Shown: positions 47,437-56,684 of the stretch, in pieces
Position numbering within the stretch: the first letter of the stretch is position 1
How the letters are laid out: each line of letters begins with the position of its first letter
Assembly: GCF_002890895.1 (NCBI RefSeq)
Contig: NZ_POUL01000011.1
Coordinates: 1 to 64,000, forward strand
Reading direction: 5' to 3'
Length of the DNA stretch: 64,000 bases
Source: Stutzerimonas stutzeri
GTDB taxonomy: Bacteria > Pseudomonadota > Gammaproteobacteria > Pseudomonadales > Pseudomonadaceae
Position numbers and translations under genes: made by a program
The notes under the pieces: generated by a model
Database searches by the model: none
Seen by the model: the letters and a program-made list of their open reading frames with translations, nothing else
What the model was told of the DNA's origin: nothing

Positions 47437-48516
47437 TCAGTGCGGTTCTGCTGCCGCGGCCTGCATGGTCGCCACCCCAGCCAGGCGCCGCGCCAGCACA
47501 CCGAAACGTCGCCGGTACTGCGCCGGCGTCATGCCCACCTTGCGCCGGAACAGCCGACCGAAAAAGCCGGCATCCTGATAGCCGACCTCCCAGGCGACCG
47601 CTTCAACCGGGAGGTCTCCGCTTTCGAGTAATTGCTTGGCTTCCTCCAGTCGCAGCGTATGCACGTAGTCCAGCGGCGACAGCCCGGTCGCCTGGGCGAA
47701 ACGGCGCTGGAACGTCCGTTCCGGCAGTCCACTGATCCGCACCATCTCCGCCACCGGCGCGTCGGCTTCGTAATGTTGAGCAGCCCATTCTTGACAATGG
47801 GCAATGACCGGATCGGCCAGTTGACTGGTGCGCATCATCGCGGCGTAGGCCAGCGGACTGGTCGCATCCCAGTCGAGCAGATTCATCCGCGCGACCTCCA
47901 TGGCTTCCGTGGCGCCAACGAAGCGGGCAATGAGGAACAATCCCAGCGCATGCCAGCTGCTGCCGCTGCCCGACATCACCAGCCGCTGGCCGACGCCAGC
48001 GGTAACCAACGCTTTGTCCGGCTGCCAGTGAACCTCAGGGTATTCCCGCCGCAGGCAATCGTAATATCCCCAGTGCGAGGCACCTTCGCAGCCTTTCAGC
48101 AGGCCGGTACGCGCCAGCAGCAGGGCGCCGGAGCAGGCCGAAGCCAGCGTCGCACCGGCCTCGTAACGCTCGCGCATCCATTGCGCTTCGCGGTCATAGC
48201 GATCATCCAGCGGCGCCCAGGGGCTGATGGCCAGATCACTGACAATCACCACATCGGCCGAGACCATGCTGTCCAGACTGGCGTGGGCGTGCACGAGGAC
48301 ATCGTTGTACACACGCAACGGCTGCCCGTCGCGGCTGACGATCCGCGGCAACAAAGGCGCATCGACACTGGTCTGATTGATCAGATGCTGCCAGTCGCGG
48401 CGGGCACCCGACAGCAGATCGTAGAGACCGAACAGCGTCGAAGCCGTGCTATCCGGTGTCGCCAGAAGAGCGACAGTCAAGGGAGGCAGTCTTTCAGCAT
48501 GATCTGAGCGTGTCAT
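47437..48516 (-). CDS. GlxA-family AraC-type transcriptional regulator
   Basis: The product is 359 residues: a DJ-1/PfpI-like N-terminal domain (about 10-200, with LASACSGALLLARTGLL) and a C-terminal AraC DNA-binding domain with two HTHs (about 245-345, RTFQRRFAQATGLSPLDYVH and VAWEVGYQDAGFFGRLFRRK). GlxA-type regulators often control amine, carnitine or arginine catabolism. It is divergent from the frameshifted TPR gene, its most likely target; a palindrome lies between them. Confidence 0.9.
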   Translation of the reverse strand: MTRSDHAERLPPLTVALLATPDSTASTLFGLYDLLSGARRDWQHLINQTSVDAPLLPRIVSRDGQPLRVYNDVLVHAHASLDSMVSADVVIVSDLAISPWAPLDDRYDREAQWMRERYEAGATLASACSGALLLARTGLLKGCEGASHWGYYDCLRREYPEVHWQPDKALVTAGVGQRLVMSGSGSSWHALGLFLIARFVGATEAMEVARMNLLDWDATSPLAYAAMMRTSQLADPVIAHCQEWAAQHYEADAPVAEMVRISGLPERTFQRRFAQATGLSPLDYVHTLRLEEAKQLLESGDLPVEAVAWEVGYQDAGFFGRLFRRKVGMTPAQYRRRFGVLARRLAGVATMQAAAAEPH

Positions 48517-48585
48517 GGCGGAAATGGCCGTTTTGTTTCCAGGATGGCTTTAGTCCGACCGGCCCCATACCCCGACTATGGGCTC

Positions 48586-48603
48586 CGTTGGCACCTGCCA
48601 ACG
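48586..48603. promoter_or_regulatory. Perfect 8-2-8 palindrome upstream of the TPR gene
   Basis: CGTTGGCA-cc-TGCCAACG lies 26 bp before the ATG at 48629, between the divergent GlxA-type regulator and the TPR gene. It could be an operator or a leader hairpin. Confidence 0.5.
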
Positions 48604-48628
48604 AACTGGACTCATGGAGCATAGAACA

Positions 48629-49797
48629 ATGAAAGACGCACATGGCTACCAACTGACCGGCTGCAACGGCCAAGCGCAGGCGTTGCTTGACCAGGCGCTG
48701 GAGCAGTTCCGCTGCCTGCGCACCGCCTCGCTGGCGAGCACCGAAGCCGCACTCGAAGCTTCTCCTGAACTGGTGATGGGCCACGTTCTCAATGCCTGGC
48801 TCTATTTGCTAGGCACCGAAGCGGCTGGAATCCCCGTTGCCCAAGCCTCGCTGGACCAAGCCCGGGCTCTGCCGCAAAACGACCGGGAGGCGCGCCATAT
48901 TCAGGCGCTGCAACTGTTGATCGACGGCCGCTGGCACGCGTCCGGGCGCATGCTGGAAGACCTCAGCCTCGAGTATCCGCATGACCTGCTGGCATTGCAG
49001 GCAGGCCATCAGCTGGACTTCTTCACCGGGGATGCGCGCATGCTGCGCGACCGCATCGCGCGGGTATTGCCGGACTGGTCATCCTCGGTGCCGGGCTATC
49101 ACGCCGTGCTCGGCATGTACGGCTTTGGGCTGGAAGAATCTGGCGACTACCTGCACGGCGAGCGCGTTGGCCGCGAAGCGGTGTCACTGCAACCCGATGA
49201 TGCCTGGGCACAGCACGCCGTCGCACACGTGCTCGAGATGCAGGGCCGGCGTGAGGAAGGCATCGCCTGGATGCGAGGCAATCCGGCCTGGCAGCAGGAC
49301 AGCATGCTCGCGGTGCACAATTGGTGGCACCTCGCCCTGCACTATCTTGAGCACGAGGATTTTGAAACCGTGCTGGCCCTCTACGACGGCCCGATCGATG
49401 GCCATCAGGGCAGCCTCGCAATGGAATTGATCGACGCCAGTTCGCTGCTCTGGCGCCTGCAATTGCGCGGTGTGGATGTCGGCAATCGCTGGACGGGCTA
49501 AGCGAAGCGCAGCGGCGCGCCTGTCAGCAGGACGACGACAATGCACGCTTCACAGCGATGATCGGTGCTCCAGGGGTCGAAGCAGTGACGGCGTTCGTCG
49601 ATGGGCAATATGCGCGTTGCGTGGATTTGCTAAGGCCAGCCCGCAGCCAGGCTCATGTATTTGGCGGCAGCCACGCCCAGCGCGACCTGATCGACCAGAC
49701 CTTGCTCACCGCCGCACGCCGCAGCGATCAGCACAGTCTAGCGAGAGGCCTGCAGCGCGAACGCGAGCTGCTTGCTCGTCAGCGCAGCGCGGCTTGA
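48629..49797 (+). pseudogene. TTC38-type tetratricopeptide repeat protein, frameshifted
   Basis: The first 290 codons read as a bacterial TTC38 homologue (MKDAHGYQLTGCNGQAQALL, DDAWAQHAVAHVLEMQGRRE, VHNWWHLALHYLEHEDFETV) and stop at TAA 49499-49501, just after VGNRW. The family's remaining C-terminus continues in the +1-shifted frame to 49797, including the hallmark HVFGGSHAQRDLIDQTLL. Restoring one G near 49491 (TGGACG to TGGGACG) joins both parts as NRWDGLSEAQ. Either a real one-base deletion or a sequencing error. ATG 48629 follows GGAG. Function of the family is unknown. Confidence 0.85.
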
Positions 49798-49804
49798 GAC
49801 AGAA

Positions 49805-49829
49805 GGGATGTCGGCAGTGCCGGCATCCC
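49805..49829. terminator. Near-palindromic hairpin between convergent genes
   Basis: GGGATG and CATCCC flank an inner dyad (GGC-agt-GCC) over 25 bp, between the TPR gene and the TPM gene. No T-run is present on either strand. Confidence 0.4.
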
Positions 49830-49833
49830 GGCT

Positions 49834-50451
49834 TCAGGGCAGCACCACCAGGTGGTTCGGCAGCTCGTTGCGCTCGTGCGTTGCCGGGACGTGCTGCTGG
49901 AGCAGCGTGCCGCACGCGTCGATGCAGCCGACAAAACCCTCCAGCACCCGTCCGTTGCGTACATGGGCGGTAAAGGTCTCGACGATCGACTCCCAGGCGC
50001 TGTTGTCGATGCGGCTGGAGATGCCTCGATCCACCAGAATTTCCACATAACGCTCGGCTTCGGAGACAAAGATCAGCATCCCGGTGCCATCGTCGGTGTG
50101 ATGCAGGTTCAGTTCGATGAACTGCCGCCGCGCCAGGTTGCAGGCACGCCAGTGCCGTACCGAGCGAGGAATCAATCGACTGGTCACCTTGGGGATTCGA
50201 AACAGTACCGCCAGCACCAGGAAGGTCAGCCATTGCACCAGCAACAACTGCCAGCCTGCCAGCCAACCGGTAAAGAACAGCAGCGCACCGGGCAGCACCA
50301 GCGCAATCAAGCTCGCCCAGAGTAGCGGGATATAGCGATAGTCATCGGACTGGCCGGCCAGTACGGTCACCAGCTCGGCATCCGTTGTGCGCTCCACTCG
50401 GGCGATGGCCTCGGCCACCTGCTGCAGTTCGCTTTCGCTCAAAAGGGTCAT
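49834..50451 (-). CDS. TPM-domain membrane protein
   Basis: The product is 205 residues. A short N-terminal part (DAELVTVLAGQSDDYRYIPL) precedes two membrane helices (about 42-85), then a TPM-type segment (HHTDDGTGMLIFVSEAERYV, then EILVDRGISSRI). TPM domains occur in plant photosystem assembly proteins and bacterial membrane proteins with proposed phosphatase activity. It is the third gene of a lemA-tpm-tpm cluster. Confidence 0.85.
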   Translation of the reverse strand: MTLLSESELQQVAEAIARVERTTDAELVTVLAGQSDDYRYIPLLWASLIALVLPGALLFFTGWLAGWQLLLVQWLTFLVLAVLFRIPKVTSRLIPRSVRHWRACNLARRQFIELNLHHTDDGTGMLIFVSEAERYVEILVDRGISSRIDNSAWESIVETFTAHVRNGRVLEGFVGCIDACGTLLQQHVPATHERNELPNHLVVLP

Positions 50452-50537
50452 TGCATGTCCATCATTGATGAGGCTCTTGTCGTTCTAATCTGAAGGGGCG
50501 AGCCTGCATGGCAGGCCCCATCGAGTTCACATGCCGG

Positions 50538-51296
50538 CTACCAGCCACCGGAAGCACCGCCGCCGCCAAAGCCGCCGCCACCGCCGCCGAATCCGCCGCC
50601 ACCGCCAAAGCCGCCACCGCCACCACGGCCCATGCCACCGAGCAGGGCACCGAGTAATACCGCGCGACCTGCACCTCGTCCGCCTCCGCGACCACCACGG
50701 CCGCCACCGATGACGAAAATCGCTACCAGCATCAGAAAGAAGCCAAGAATGCCGAGCCCGCCCGGCTGCTGCGCACCCATCGGCATGGCCGGCGGCAGCG
50801 CAGCGGTCCGCAGCGGATCGCCACCCAGCACCTGAATAATGGCCGCGGCGCCTTCGGTAATCCCACGGGTGAAGTCGCCCTCGCGAAAGGCGGGTGTGAT
50901 GATGCGATTGATGATCACCGACGACTGCGCATCGGTCAGCCGGCCTTCCAGGCCATATCCGACTTCAATGCGGACTCGGCGATCATCACGCGCAACGATC
51001 AACAGCGCACCGGTGTCCTCGTCTTTCTGCCCGATACCCCACTCACGCCCCAGCTCGACACCAAACTCTTCGATACTGCGGCCTTGAAGATTCGGCACGG
51101 TGACGACCACCACCTGCTCGCCGCTGGCCTGTTCATGCGCGGCGAGCATGCTGGTCAGCCGCGCCTCGGCCTGCGTATCGAGCAGTTCGGCCTGATCGAC
51201 CACTCGGCCGGTCAGCGCAGGCAGCTCGACGCCCTGAGCGGCGATGCCGCTCGCCCAGAACAACAGCGCGAGGATCAGGGGGAGCGTACGCATCAT
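50538..51296 (-). CDS. TPM-domain protein with Gly-rich tail (YgcG family)
   Basis: The product is 252 residues: signal peptide (1-20), TPM domain (about 28-150, ALTGRVVDQAELLDTQAEAR; DEDTGALLIVARDDRRVRIE), one membrane helix (about 178-195), and a cytoplasm- or periplasm-facing tail of Gly with Arg, Phe and Trp (GGGGGFGGGG repeats). The start ATG overlaps the lemA stop by four bases (ATGA). LemA-YgcG pairing is widespread; the role is not established. Confidence 0.9.
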   Translation of the reverse strand: MMRTLPLILALLFWASGIAAQGVELPALTGRVVDQAELLDTQAEARLTSMLAAHEQASGEQVVVVTVPNLQGRSIEEFGVELGREWGIGQKDEDTGALLIVARDDRRVRIEVGYGLEGRLTDAQSSVIINRIITPAFREGDFTRGITEGAAAIIQVLGGDPLRTAALPPAMPMGAQQPGGLGILGFFLMLVAIFVIGGGRGGRGGGRGAGRAVLLGALLGGMGRGGGGGFGGGGGFGGGGGGFGGGGASGGW

Positions 51297-51901
51297 TGGA
51301 ATTGCACTTGCGGCGCCCGTTCAGCGTTCTCGGTTGTGGCCTCGAAGTTCTCGCGGATGGGCATATCGCCGTACATCAGGGTATGCCAGATGCGACCGGG
51401 AAAGGTCCGGATCTCAGTGTTGTAACGCTGGACGGCGGCGATGAAATCGCGACGTGCGACCGCGATACGGTTCTCGGTGCCTTCGAGCTGCGATTGCAGC
51501 GCAAGGAAGTTCTGGTTGGATTTCAGATCCGGGTAGCGCTCGGACACCGCCATCAGCCGGCTCAATGCGCCAGTCAGCTGGCTCTGCGCCTGCTGGAACT
51601 GCTGCATCTTCTGCGGATCGTCGAGGTCATCAGCGCTGATCTGGATCGAGGTTGCCTTGGCGCGCGCCTCGGTCACTGCAGTGAGGGTGTCCTGTTCCTG
51701 ACGGGCGAAGCCCTTGACCGTCTCGACGAGGTTGGGAATGAGGTCGGCGCGGCGCTGGTACTGGTTCTCGACCTGTGCCCAGGCCGATTTCACCTGCTCG
51801 TCATACTGCGGAATGTTGTTGATGCCACAGCCGGCCAGCAGCCAGGACATGAACAGGACAACCGTCAGTTGCCAGGTGAATCGATAACGCTGCATCTGCA
51901 T
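51293..51901 (-). CDS. lemA: LemA family lipoprotein
   Basis: The product is 202 residues. A lipobox (SWLLAGC) is followed by the LemA helical domain, with the family signature NQYQRRADLIPNLVETVKGF and RYPDLKSNQNFLALQSQLEG. The C-terminus carries FPGRIWHTLM. It starts the lemA-tpm-tpm cluster. LemA proteins are membrane-associated and of unclear function. Confidence 0.93.
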   Translation of the reverse strand: MQMQRYRFTWQLTVVLFMSWLLAGCGINNIPQYDEQVKSAWAQVENQYQRRADLIPNLVETVKGFARQEQDTLTAVTEARAKATSIQISADDLDDPQKMQQFQQAQSQLTGALSRLMAVSERYPDLKSNQNFLALQSQLEGTENRIAVARRDFIAAVQRYNTEIRTFPGRIWHTLMYGDMPIRENFEATTENAERAPQVQFQ

Positions 51902-51979
51902 GATCCGCTCGTCCTTCCAAAAATCCAGGGTACAGGATAAGGATAGCCGAGCGGTCCGAGAGTTCAGGTTGTAACGACC

Positions 51980-53203
51980 TCAGATCACGCCGGCACGACG
52001 CAGCGTGTCGATCTGCTCGGGCGCACAGCCCAGCAGCCGCTGCAGCAAGGCTTCGCTGTGTTCGCCGAGCAGCGGCGGGGCCTTGCGGTATTCCACCGGC
52101 GACTCGGACAGCCGAATCGGGCTGGCCACCTGGGGCACGCTGCCCGCCAAAGGATGCGGCATCTCGACACGCAGTCCGCGCGCCTGCACCTGCGGATCAG
52201 CAAACACCTGAGCCAGGTCGTTGATCGGCCCGCAGGGCACGCCAGCCTGCTCCAGTATCGCGACCCATTCGGCCGTGGTGCGGAACACCGTGACCTGGCG
52301 GATCATCGGCACCAGCTCCTTGCGATGCGCCACGCGCGCCTTGTTACTGGCGAAGCGCGGATCATCAGCCCACTCCGGGTGCCCGGCCACTTCGGCGAAC
52401 TTGCGGAACTGACCGTCATTGCCCACGGTGAGAATGATGTCGCCATCGGCCGTCGGGAAATCCTGATAAGGCACGATATTGGGATGGGCATTGCCCATGC
52501 GCTTGGGCGGCACGCCGGTGGTCAGGTAGTTCATCGCCTGGTTGGCCAGGCAGGCGACCTGCACGTCCAGCAGTGCCAGTTCAACGTGCTGGCCGACGCC
52601 GCTGTGCTCCCGGCGGTTGAGCGCCGCGAGCACGCCAACGGTGGCGTAAAGCCCGGTGAGGATGTCGGTCAGTGCCACACCGACCTTGACCGGCCCGGCG
52701 CCCTCTTCGTTTTCGGCGCGCCCGGTCAGGCTCATCAGGCCGCCCAGGCCCTGAATCATGAAGTCGTAGCCCGCACGCTGGGCGTATGGACCATCACTGC
52801 CAAAGCCGGTGATCGAGCAATAGACCAGCTTGGGATTGATTGCTTTCAGGCTTTCGTAATCCAGCCCGTAGGCCGCCAGCCCGCCGACCTTGAAGTTCTC
52901 CAGCAGCACGTCGCATTGGGCCACCAGCTCACGAATGATCCGCTGGCCCTCAGGCTGGGTGAAATCCAGCGTGAGCGACTGCTTGTTGCGGTTGGCCGAC
53001 AGGTAATAAGCGGCTTCCGACGTGTTTTCGCCCTGCTGGTCTTTCAGGTATGGAGGCCCCCAGTGGCGGGTGTCGTCGCCCGTGCGCGGGCGCTCGACCT
53101 TGATCACCTCGGCGCCGAGATCACCGAGGATCTGCCCACACCAGGGGCCTGCGAGCACACGTGACAGGTCGAGGACGCGGATATGAGAAAGGGCGCCGGG
53201 CAT
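51980..53203 (-). CDS. gcdG: CaiB/BaiF family CoA transferase of the glutarate pathway
   Basis: The product is 407 residues, type III CoA transferase. Seen: IRVLDLSRVLAGPWCGQILG at the N-terminus, NRNKQSLTLDFTQPEGQ, GYDFMIQGLGG and the catalytic Asp in VELALLDVQVACLANQ. Placement directly downstream of gcdH and linked to a LysR regulator matches the P. aeruginosa and P. putida glutaryl-CoA cluster (recalled), where it is thought to activate glutarate. ATG 53203 follows GAGG. Confidence 0.88.
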   Translation of the reverse strand: MPGALSHIRVLDLSRVLAGPWCGQILGDLGAEVIKVERPRTGDDTRHWGPPYLKDQQGENTSEAAYYLSANRNKQSLTLDFTQPEGQRIIRELVAQCDVLLENFKVGGLAAYGLDYESLKAINPKLVYCSITGFGSDGPYAQRAGYDFMIQGLGGLMSLTGRAENEEGAGPVKVGVALTDILTGLYATVGVLAALNRREHSGVGQHVELALLDVQVACLANQAMNYLTTGVPPKRMGNAHPNIVPYQDFPTADGDIILTVGNDGQFRKFAEVAGHPEWADDPRFASNKARVAHRKELVPMIRQVTVFRTTAEWVAILEQAGVPCGPINDLAQVFADPQVQARGLRVEMPHPLAGSVPQVASPIRLSESPVEYRKAPPLLGEHSEALLQRLLGCAPEQIDTLRRAGVI

Positions 53204-53270
53204 GAATGAAGCCTCAAGGTGTTGTCGCCGCGCCGCAGACATCAGCCTGCAGCCGGTCGAGGAAAAGCAT

Positions 53271-53369
53271 AGGGTGGATCGGGGCGCGTAGCTGACGCGT
53301 TACCCATCCACCAAGCGGAGCTGAAGTTGTCGGCGTAGCCGAAGGTGGATGAAGTGCGCCATCCACCCT
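53271..53369. repeat. Intergenic inverted-repeat element between gcdH and gcdG
   Basis: AGGGTGGAT (53271-53279) is inverted as ATCCACCCT (53361-53369). Inside are two hairpins using the same word: GGTGGAT (53273) with ATCCACC (53305-53311), and GGTGGAT (53344-53350) with ATCCACC (53361-53367). It resembles a dispersed repeat family common in this group. It may affect read-through from gcdH to gcdG. Confidence 0.65.
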
Positions 53370-53379
53370 ACGGCACCGC

Positions 53380-54561
53380 TTAGAAGAACGCCTGAATGCC
53401 GGTCTGCGCACGGCCCAGAATCAAGGCATGCACGTCATGCGTACCCTCGTAGGTGTTGACCACCTCGAGATTGACCAGATGCCGAGCCACGCCGAACTCG
53501 TCGCTGATGCCATTGCCACCCAGCATGTCGCGGGCCAGGCGCGCCACGTCCAGCGCCTTGCCGCAGCTATTGCGCTTCATGATCGAGGTGATTTCCACCG
53601 CCGCAGTGCCCTCATCCTTCATCCGGCCGAGGCGCAGGCAGCCTTGCAGCGCCAGGGTGATCTCGGTCTGCATGTCGGCCAGTTTCTTCTGGATCAGCTG
53701 GTTCGCCGCCAGTGGGCGACCGAACTGCTGGCGATCCAGGGTGTACTGGCGGGCGGTGTGCCAGCAGAACTCGGCGGCACCCAGGGCACCCCAGCTTATG
53801 CCGTATCGGGCGGAGTCCAGGCAGGTGAACGGGCCACGCAGGCCGCGCACGTCGGGGAAGGCGTTCTCTTCCGGGCAGAACACGTTATCCATGACGATCT
53901 CACCGGTGATCGAGGCGCGCAGGCCAACCTTGCCGTGAATCGCCGGAGCAGACAGACCTTCCCAGCCCTTTTCCAGCACGAAGCCGCGAATCGCGCCCTC
54001 GTCATCCTTGGCCCATACGACGAAGACGTCTGCAATCGGGCTGTTGGTGATCCACATCTTGGCGCCGGACAGGCGATAGCCGCCATCAACCTTCTTGGCC
54101 CGCGTAACCATCGAGCCAGGGTCGGAACCGTGGTTAGGCTCGGTCAGGCCGAAGCAACCGATGAACTCGCCGCTGGCCAGCTTGGGAAGGTACTTCTGCT
54201 TGGTTTCTTCATTGCCGAACTCGTTGATCGGCACCATCACCAGCGAAGACTGCACGCTCATCATCGAGCGATAACCCGAATCGATACGCTCGACTTCGCG
54301 AGCGATCAGGCCGTAGCACACATAGTTCAGACCACTGCCGCCGTAGGCTTCGGGAATCGTCGCGCCAAGCAGACCGGTATCGCCCATCTCCCGGAAGATC
54401 GCTGCATCGGTGCGCTCGTGACGAAAGGCTTCGAGGACCCGAGGCGCCAGCTTGTCGGCGGCGAACTGTTGGGCACTGTCACGCACCATGCGCTCTTCAT
54501 CGGTGAGCTGCTGATCGAGCAGCAGCGGGTCGATCCAGTTGAAGCTTGCTTTGCCGGCCAT
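53380..54561 (-). CDS. gcdH: Glutaryl-CoA dehydrogenase
   Basis: The product is 393 residues of the acyl-CoA dehydrogenase family; it oxidatively decarboxylates glutaryl-CoA to crotonyl-CoA in lysine and glutarate breakdown. Seen: [40 protein letters not shown], and the catalytic Glu segment [20 protein letters not shown] near the end. ATG 54561 follows GAGG; longer in-frame starts run into the regulator promoter. Divergent from the LysR regulator gcdR. Confidence 0.95.
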   Translation of the reverse strand: MAGKASFNWIDPLLLDQQLTDEERMVRDSAQQFAADKLAPRVLEAFRHERTDAAIFREMGDTGLLGATIPEAYGGSGLNYVCYGLIAREVERIDSGYRSMMSVQSSLVMVPINEFGNEETKQKYLPKLASGEFIGCFGLTEPNHGSDPGSMVTRAKKVDGGYRLSGAKMWITNSPIADVFVVWAKDDEGAIRGFVLEKGWEGLSAPAIHGKVGLRASITGEIVMDNVFCPEENAFPDVRGLRGPFTCLDSARYGISWGALGAAEFCWHTARQYTLDRQQFGRPLAANQLIQKKLADMQTEITLALQGCLRLGRMKDEGTAAVEITSIMKRNSCGKALDVARLARDMLGGNGISDEFGVARHLVNLEVVNTYEGTHDVHALILGRAQTGIQAFF

Positions 54562-54656
54562 GGGTGGTCCTCTTGTCGTAGACGATGAACCGGGCACAGG
54601 GCCCGGTGCAGCATTGGATGGATTGATACTAGAAGCTGCCGGCGCACCCAGCAAAC

Positions 54657-54688
54657 GAGTAATTCGCATCAATCTGTGCGATTTACTC
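54657..54688. promoter_or_regulatory. Extended dyad in the gcdH/gcdR divergent region
   Basis: GAGTAATTCGCA (54657-54668) and TGCGATTTACTC (54677-54688) are inverted with 11 of 12 bases matching and an 8-bp spacer. It lies 96 bp upstream of gcdH and 57 bp upstream of gcdR. This is the expected position of a LysR-type regulator site. Confidence 0.7.
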
Positions 54689-54744
54689 ACTTCAGAGTAT
54701 GCTAAACGGCCTGAATATTCGGCTATTAGTGAGGCAGCCGCATA

Positions 54745-55650
54745 ATGCGCCGCAAGATTCCCAGCACCGCCGCGCTGGTCGCCTTCGAAGCGGCGGCGCG
54801 TCATCAGAGCTTTACCCGTGCCGCCGAGGAGCTGGCGCTGACCCAGAGCGCCATCTGCCGACAGATCGGCGGGCTGGAGGAATTCCTTGGGCTGGAGCTG
54901 TTTCGCCGCTCACGCCGAGGCGTGAAGCTGACCGAGGCAGGCCAGTCTTATGCGCGCCGCGTCGCCACTCAGCTCGATGCGGTGGAACGCGACACCCTGT
55001 CGGTCATGGGGCAGCAGGGCGCTCAGAATATTGAGCTGGCGCTGGTGCCGACCTTCGGAACCCAGTGGCTACTGCCGCGCCTACGTCAGTTCCAGGCCTT
55101 GCACCCGGAAATCACCGTCAACCTGACCAATCGCACCCGCCCCTTCCTCTTCGCCGATACCGAGTTCGATGCGGCCATCTACTTCGGCGACGGCGACTGG
55201 TCCGGCACCGTGGCTCATCGCCTCATGCCGGAACACTCACTGCCGGTGTGCAGCCCCGCCTTGCTCGGCAATACGGGCCAACTGGCTGTCCAGACGATCG
55301 CAGAAATGCCGCTGCTGCAGCAGACCACCCGACCCTATGCCTGGCGTCAGTGGTTCGATTCGTTGGGAATGAAAGTCGCACGGGACATGACCGGTCCCCG
55401 CCTCGAACTGTTCTCGATGCTGGCCCAGGCTGCCGAGCATCAGATGGGCATCGCGCTGATTCCGCCGTTTCTGATTCAGCGCGAACTTGCCGAGGGGCGC
55501 CTGGTGATTGCACACCCCCACTCGTTCCGGCGCGAGGATCAGGCCTATCACCTGATGATCCCCGAGCGACGCGTGGAGTCGGCCGCCCTGAACGCCTTCC
55601 GCGACTGGCTGCTCGACGAAGTGCACGCCTGGATGGCGCAGCAGCAATAG
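54745..55650 (+). CDS. gcdR: LysR-family regulator of glutaryl-CoA genes
   Basis: The product is 301 residues. N-terminal winged HTH (about 5-65, [40 protein letters not shown]) and a C-terminal periplasmic-binding-like effector domain of the GcvA-like group ([31 protein letters not shown] segment). It is divergent from gcdH, and a 32-bp dyad lies between. The inducer is probably glutarate or glutaryl-CoA (inference). Confidence 0.9.
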   Translation: MRRKIPSTAALVAFEAAARHQSFTRAAEELALTQSAICRQIGGLEEFLGLELFRRSRRGVKLTEAGQSYARRVATQLDAVERDTLSVMGQQGAQNIELALVPTFGTQWLLPRLRQFQALHPEITVNLTNRTRPFLFADTEFDAAIYFGDGDWSGTVAHRLMPEHSLPVCSPALLGNTGQLAVQTIAEMPLLQQTTRPYAWRQWFDSLGMKVARDMTGPRLELFSMLAQAAEHQMGIALIPPFLIQRELAEGRLVIAHPHSFRREDQAYHLMIPERRVESAALNAFRDWLLDEVHAWMAQQQ

Positions 55651-55735
55651 CCGCTGACGGGCTTGCCGACCGCTGGTGTGCTTCACCAATCAACCGGGAG
55701 CAATAGCACCTCGCCGGACAGGCGCAGCCGGCGAA

Positions 55736-56122
55736 TCAGGCCGCTTCCGGCTTCTTCTTTCGCGGCTTGAGGTATTTGGTCAGGCCCTGAAACCACATCA
55801 CCAGCGCGGGGTTGCCCTGGATCTGGATGTCTTTGTTCTGAATGCCCTGCATAAAGGCGAGCTGCTTGTTCTTCGCGTTCATGGTGTCGAAACCGTAGGC
55901 GCTGTCCTTGAACCCTATGGCGAAGGCAGGTTCAACGGCAGGGCCGCCGTGGCTGGTGACGCGCTGATCCTTGACCCGGTAGTGGCGAGCCACTTTGCCG
56001 TCGAGGGTATGCAATTGGAAGGTCAGGTCTTTGTCGCCGAGTTGTTTCTGAAAGTCTGGGTTGTTGCGGCTGGCCTTGGCCATCAGGCGACCAAGCATCC
56101 AGAGAAGAAAGCGAAATTTCAT
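55736..56122 (-). CDS. SCP2-like lipid-binding domain protein
   Basis: The product is 128 residues. The segments FQLHTLDGKVARHYRVKDQ and AFAIGFKDSAYGFDTMNAKN, and IQIQGNPALVMWFQGL, resemble the SCP2/alkyl-sulfatase-dimer lipid-binding fold. The N-terminus MKFRFLLWMLGRLMAKASRN may be an amphipathic membrane anchor. I recall a conserved small gene next to HU at this place in P. aeruginosa. Function unknown. Confidence 0.75.
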   Translation of the reverse strand: MKFRFLLWMLGRLMAKASRNNPDFQKQLGDKDLTFQLHTLDGKVARHYRVKDQRVTSHGGPAVEPAFAIGFKDSAYGFDTMNAKNKQLAFMQGIQNKDIQIQGNPALVMWFQGLTKYLKPRKKKPEAA

Positions 56123-56259
56123 GTTTGACCGACCGTTGGCAGGAAAAGCGGCATTGTAGCGGCTGGTCGGAGCGGCGGAAGCAGGAGAACAGAGGGGTCT
56201 GGAGAGGACTGCTCAGTCAGGTTGACCCGGAGCCTGGGTGGCCCCGGGCGGCGCGACGT

Positions 56260-56532
56260 TTAGTTGATCGCGTCTTTGAGCATCTTTCCCGGCTTGAAAG
56301 CCACTGTGTTGCTGGCCTTGATAGTGACGGGTTCGCCCGTTTGCGGGTTCTTGCCTGTACGGGCCCCGCGATGTCGTTGTACGAAGGTGCCGAAGCCCAC
56401 CAGGGTGACACTGTCCTTGCGGTTCAGTGCGCTGGTGATTTCATCCAGTACGGCGTTGAGTACACGGTTGGCCTGATCTTTGGTGAGATCGGCCTTGTCA
56501 GCGATAGCGGCTGCGAGTTCCGGTTTGCGCAT
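56260..56532 (-). CDS. hupA: DNA-binding protein HU
   Basis: The product is 90 residues of the HU/IHF family. Seen: KPELAAAIADKADLTKDQAN, VTLVGFGTFVQRHRGARTGK and NPQTGEPVTIKASNTVAFKP with the DNA-binding arm. It compacts and bends DNA without strong sequence preference. ATG 56532 has GAGG eight bases upstream. HU subtype (alpha or beta) cannot be settled from one gene. Confidence 0.95.
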   Translation of the reverse strand: MRKPELAAAIADKADLTKDQANRVLNAVLDEITSALNRKDSVTLVGFGTFVQRHRGARTGKNPQTGEPVTIKASNTVAFKPGKMLKDAIN

Positions 56533-56684
56533 AGATAGCCTCTACATATTTATTGTTTTTTTTGTTTCGCTGCTCTCCGAACAGCGTTCCATACCGCCGC
56601 AGCAGCTCTAGGCTGCACCAGCGGGTCAACGGAGCATGGCACGCTGCTAGCACTCGCGCCAGTCCTCGCCAGCGCTTTGCCGAA

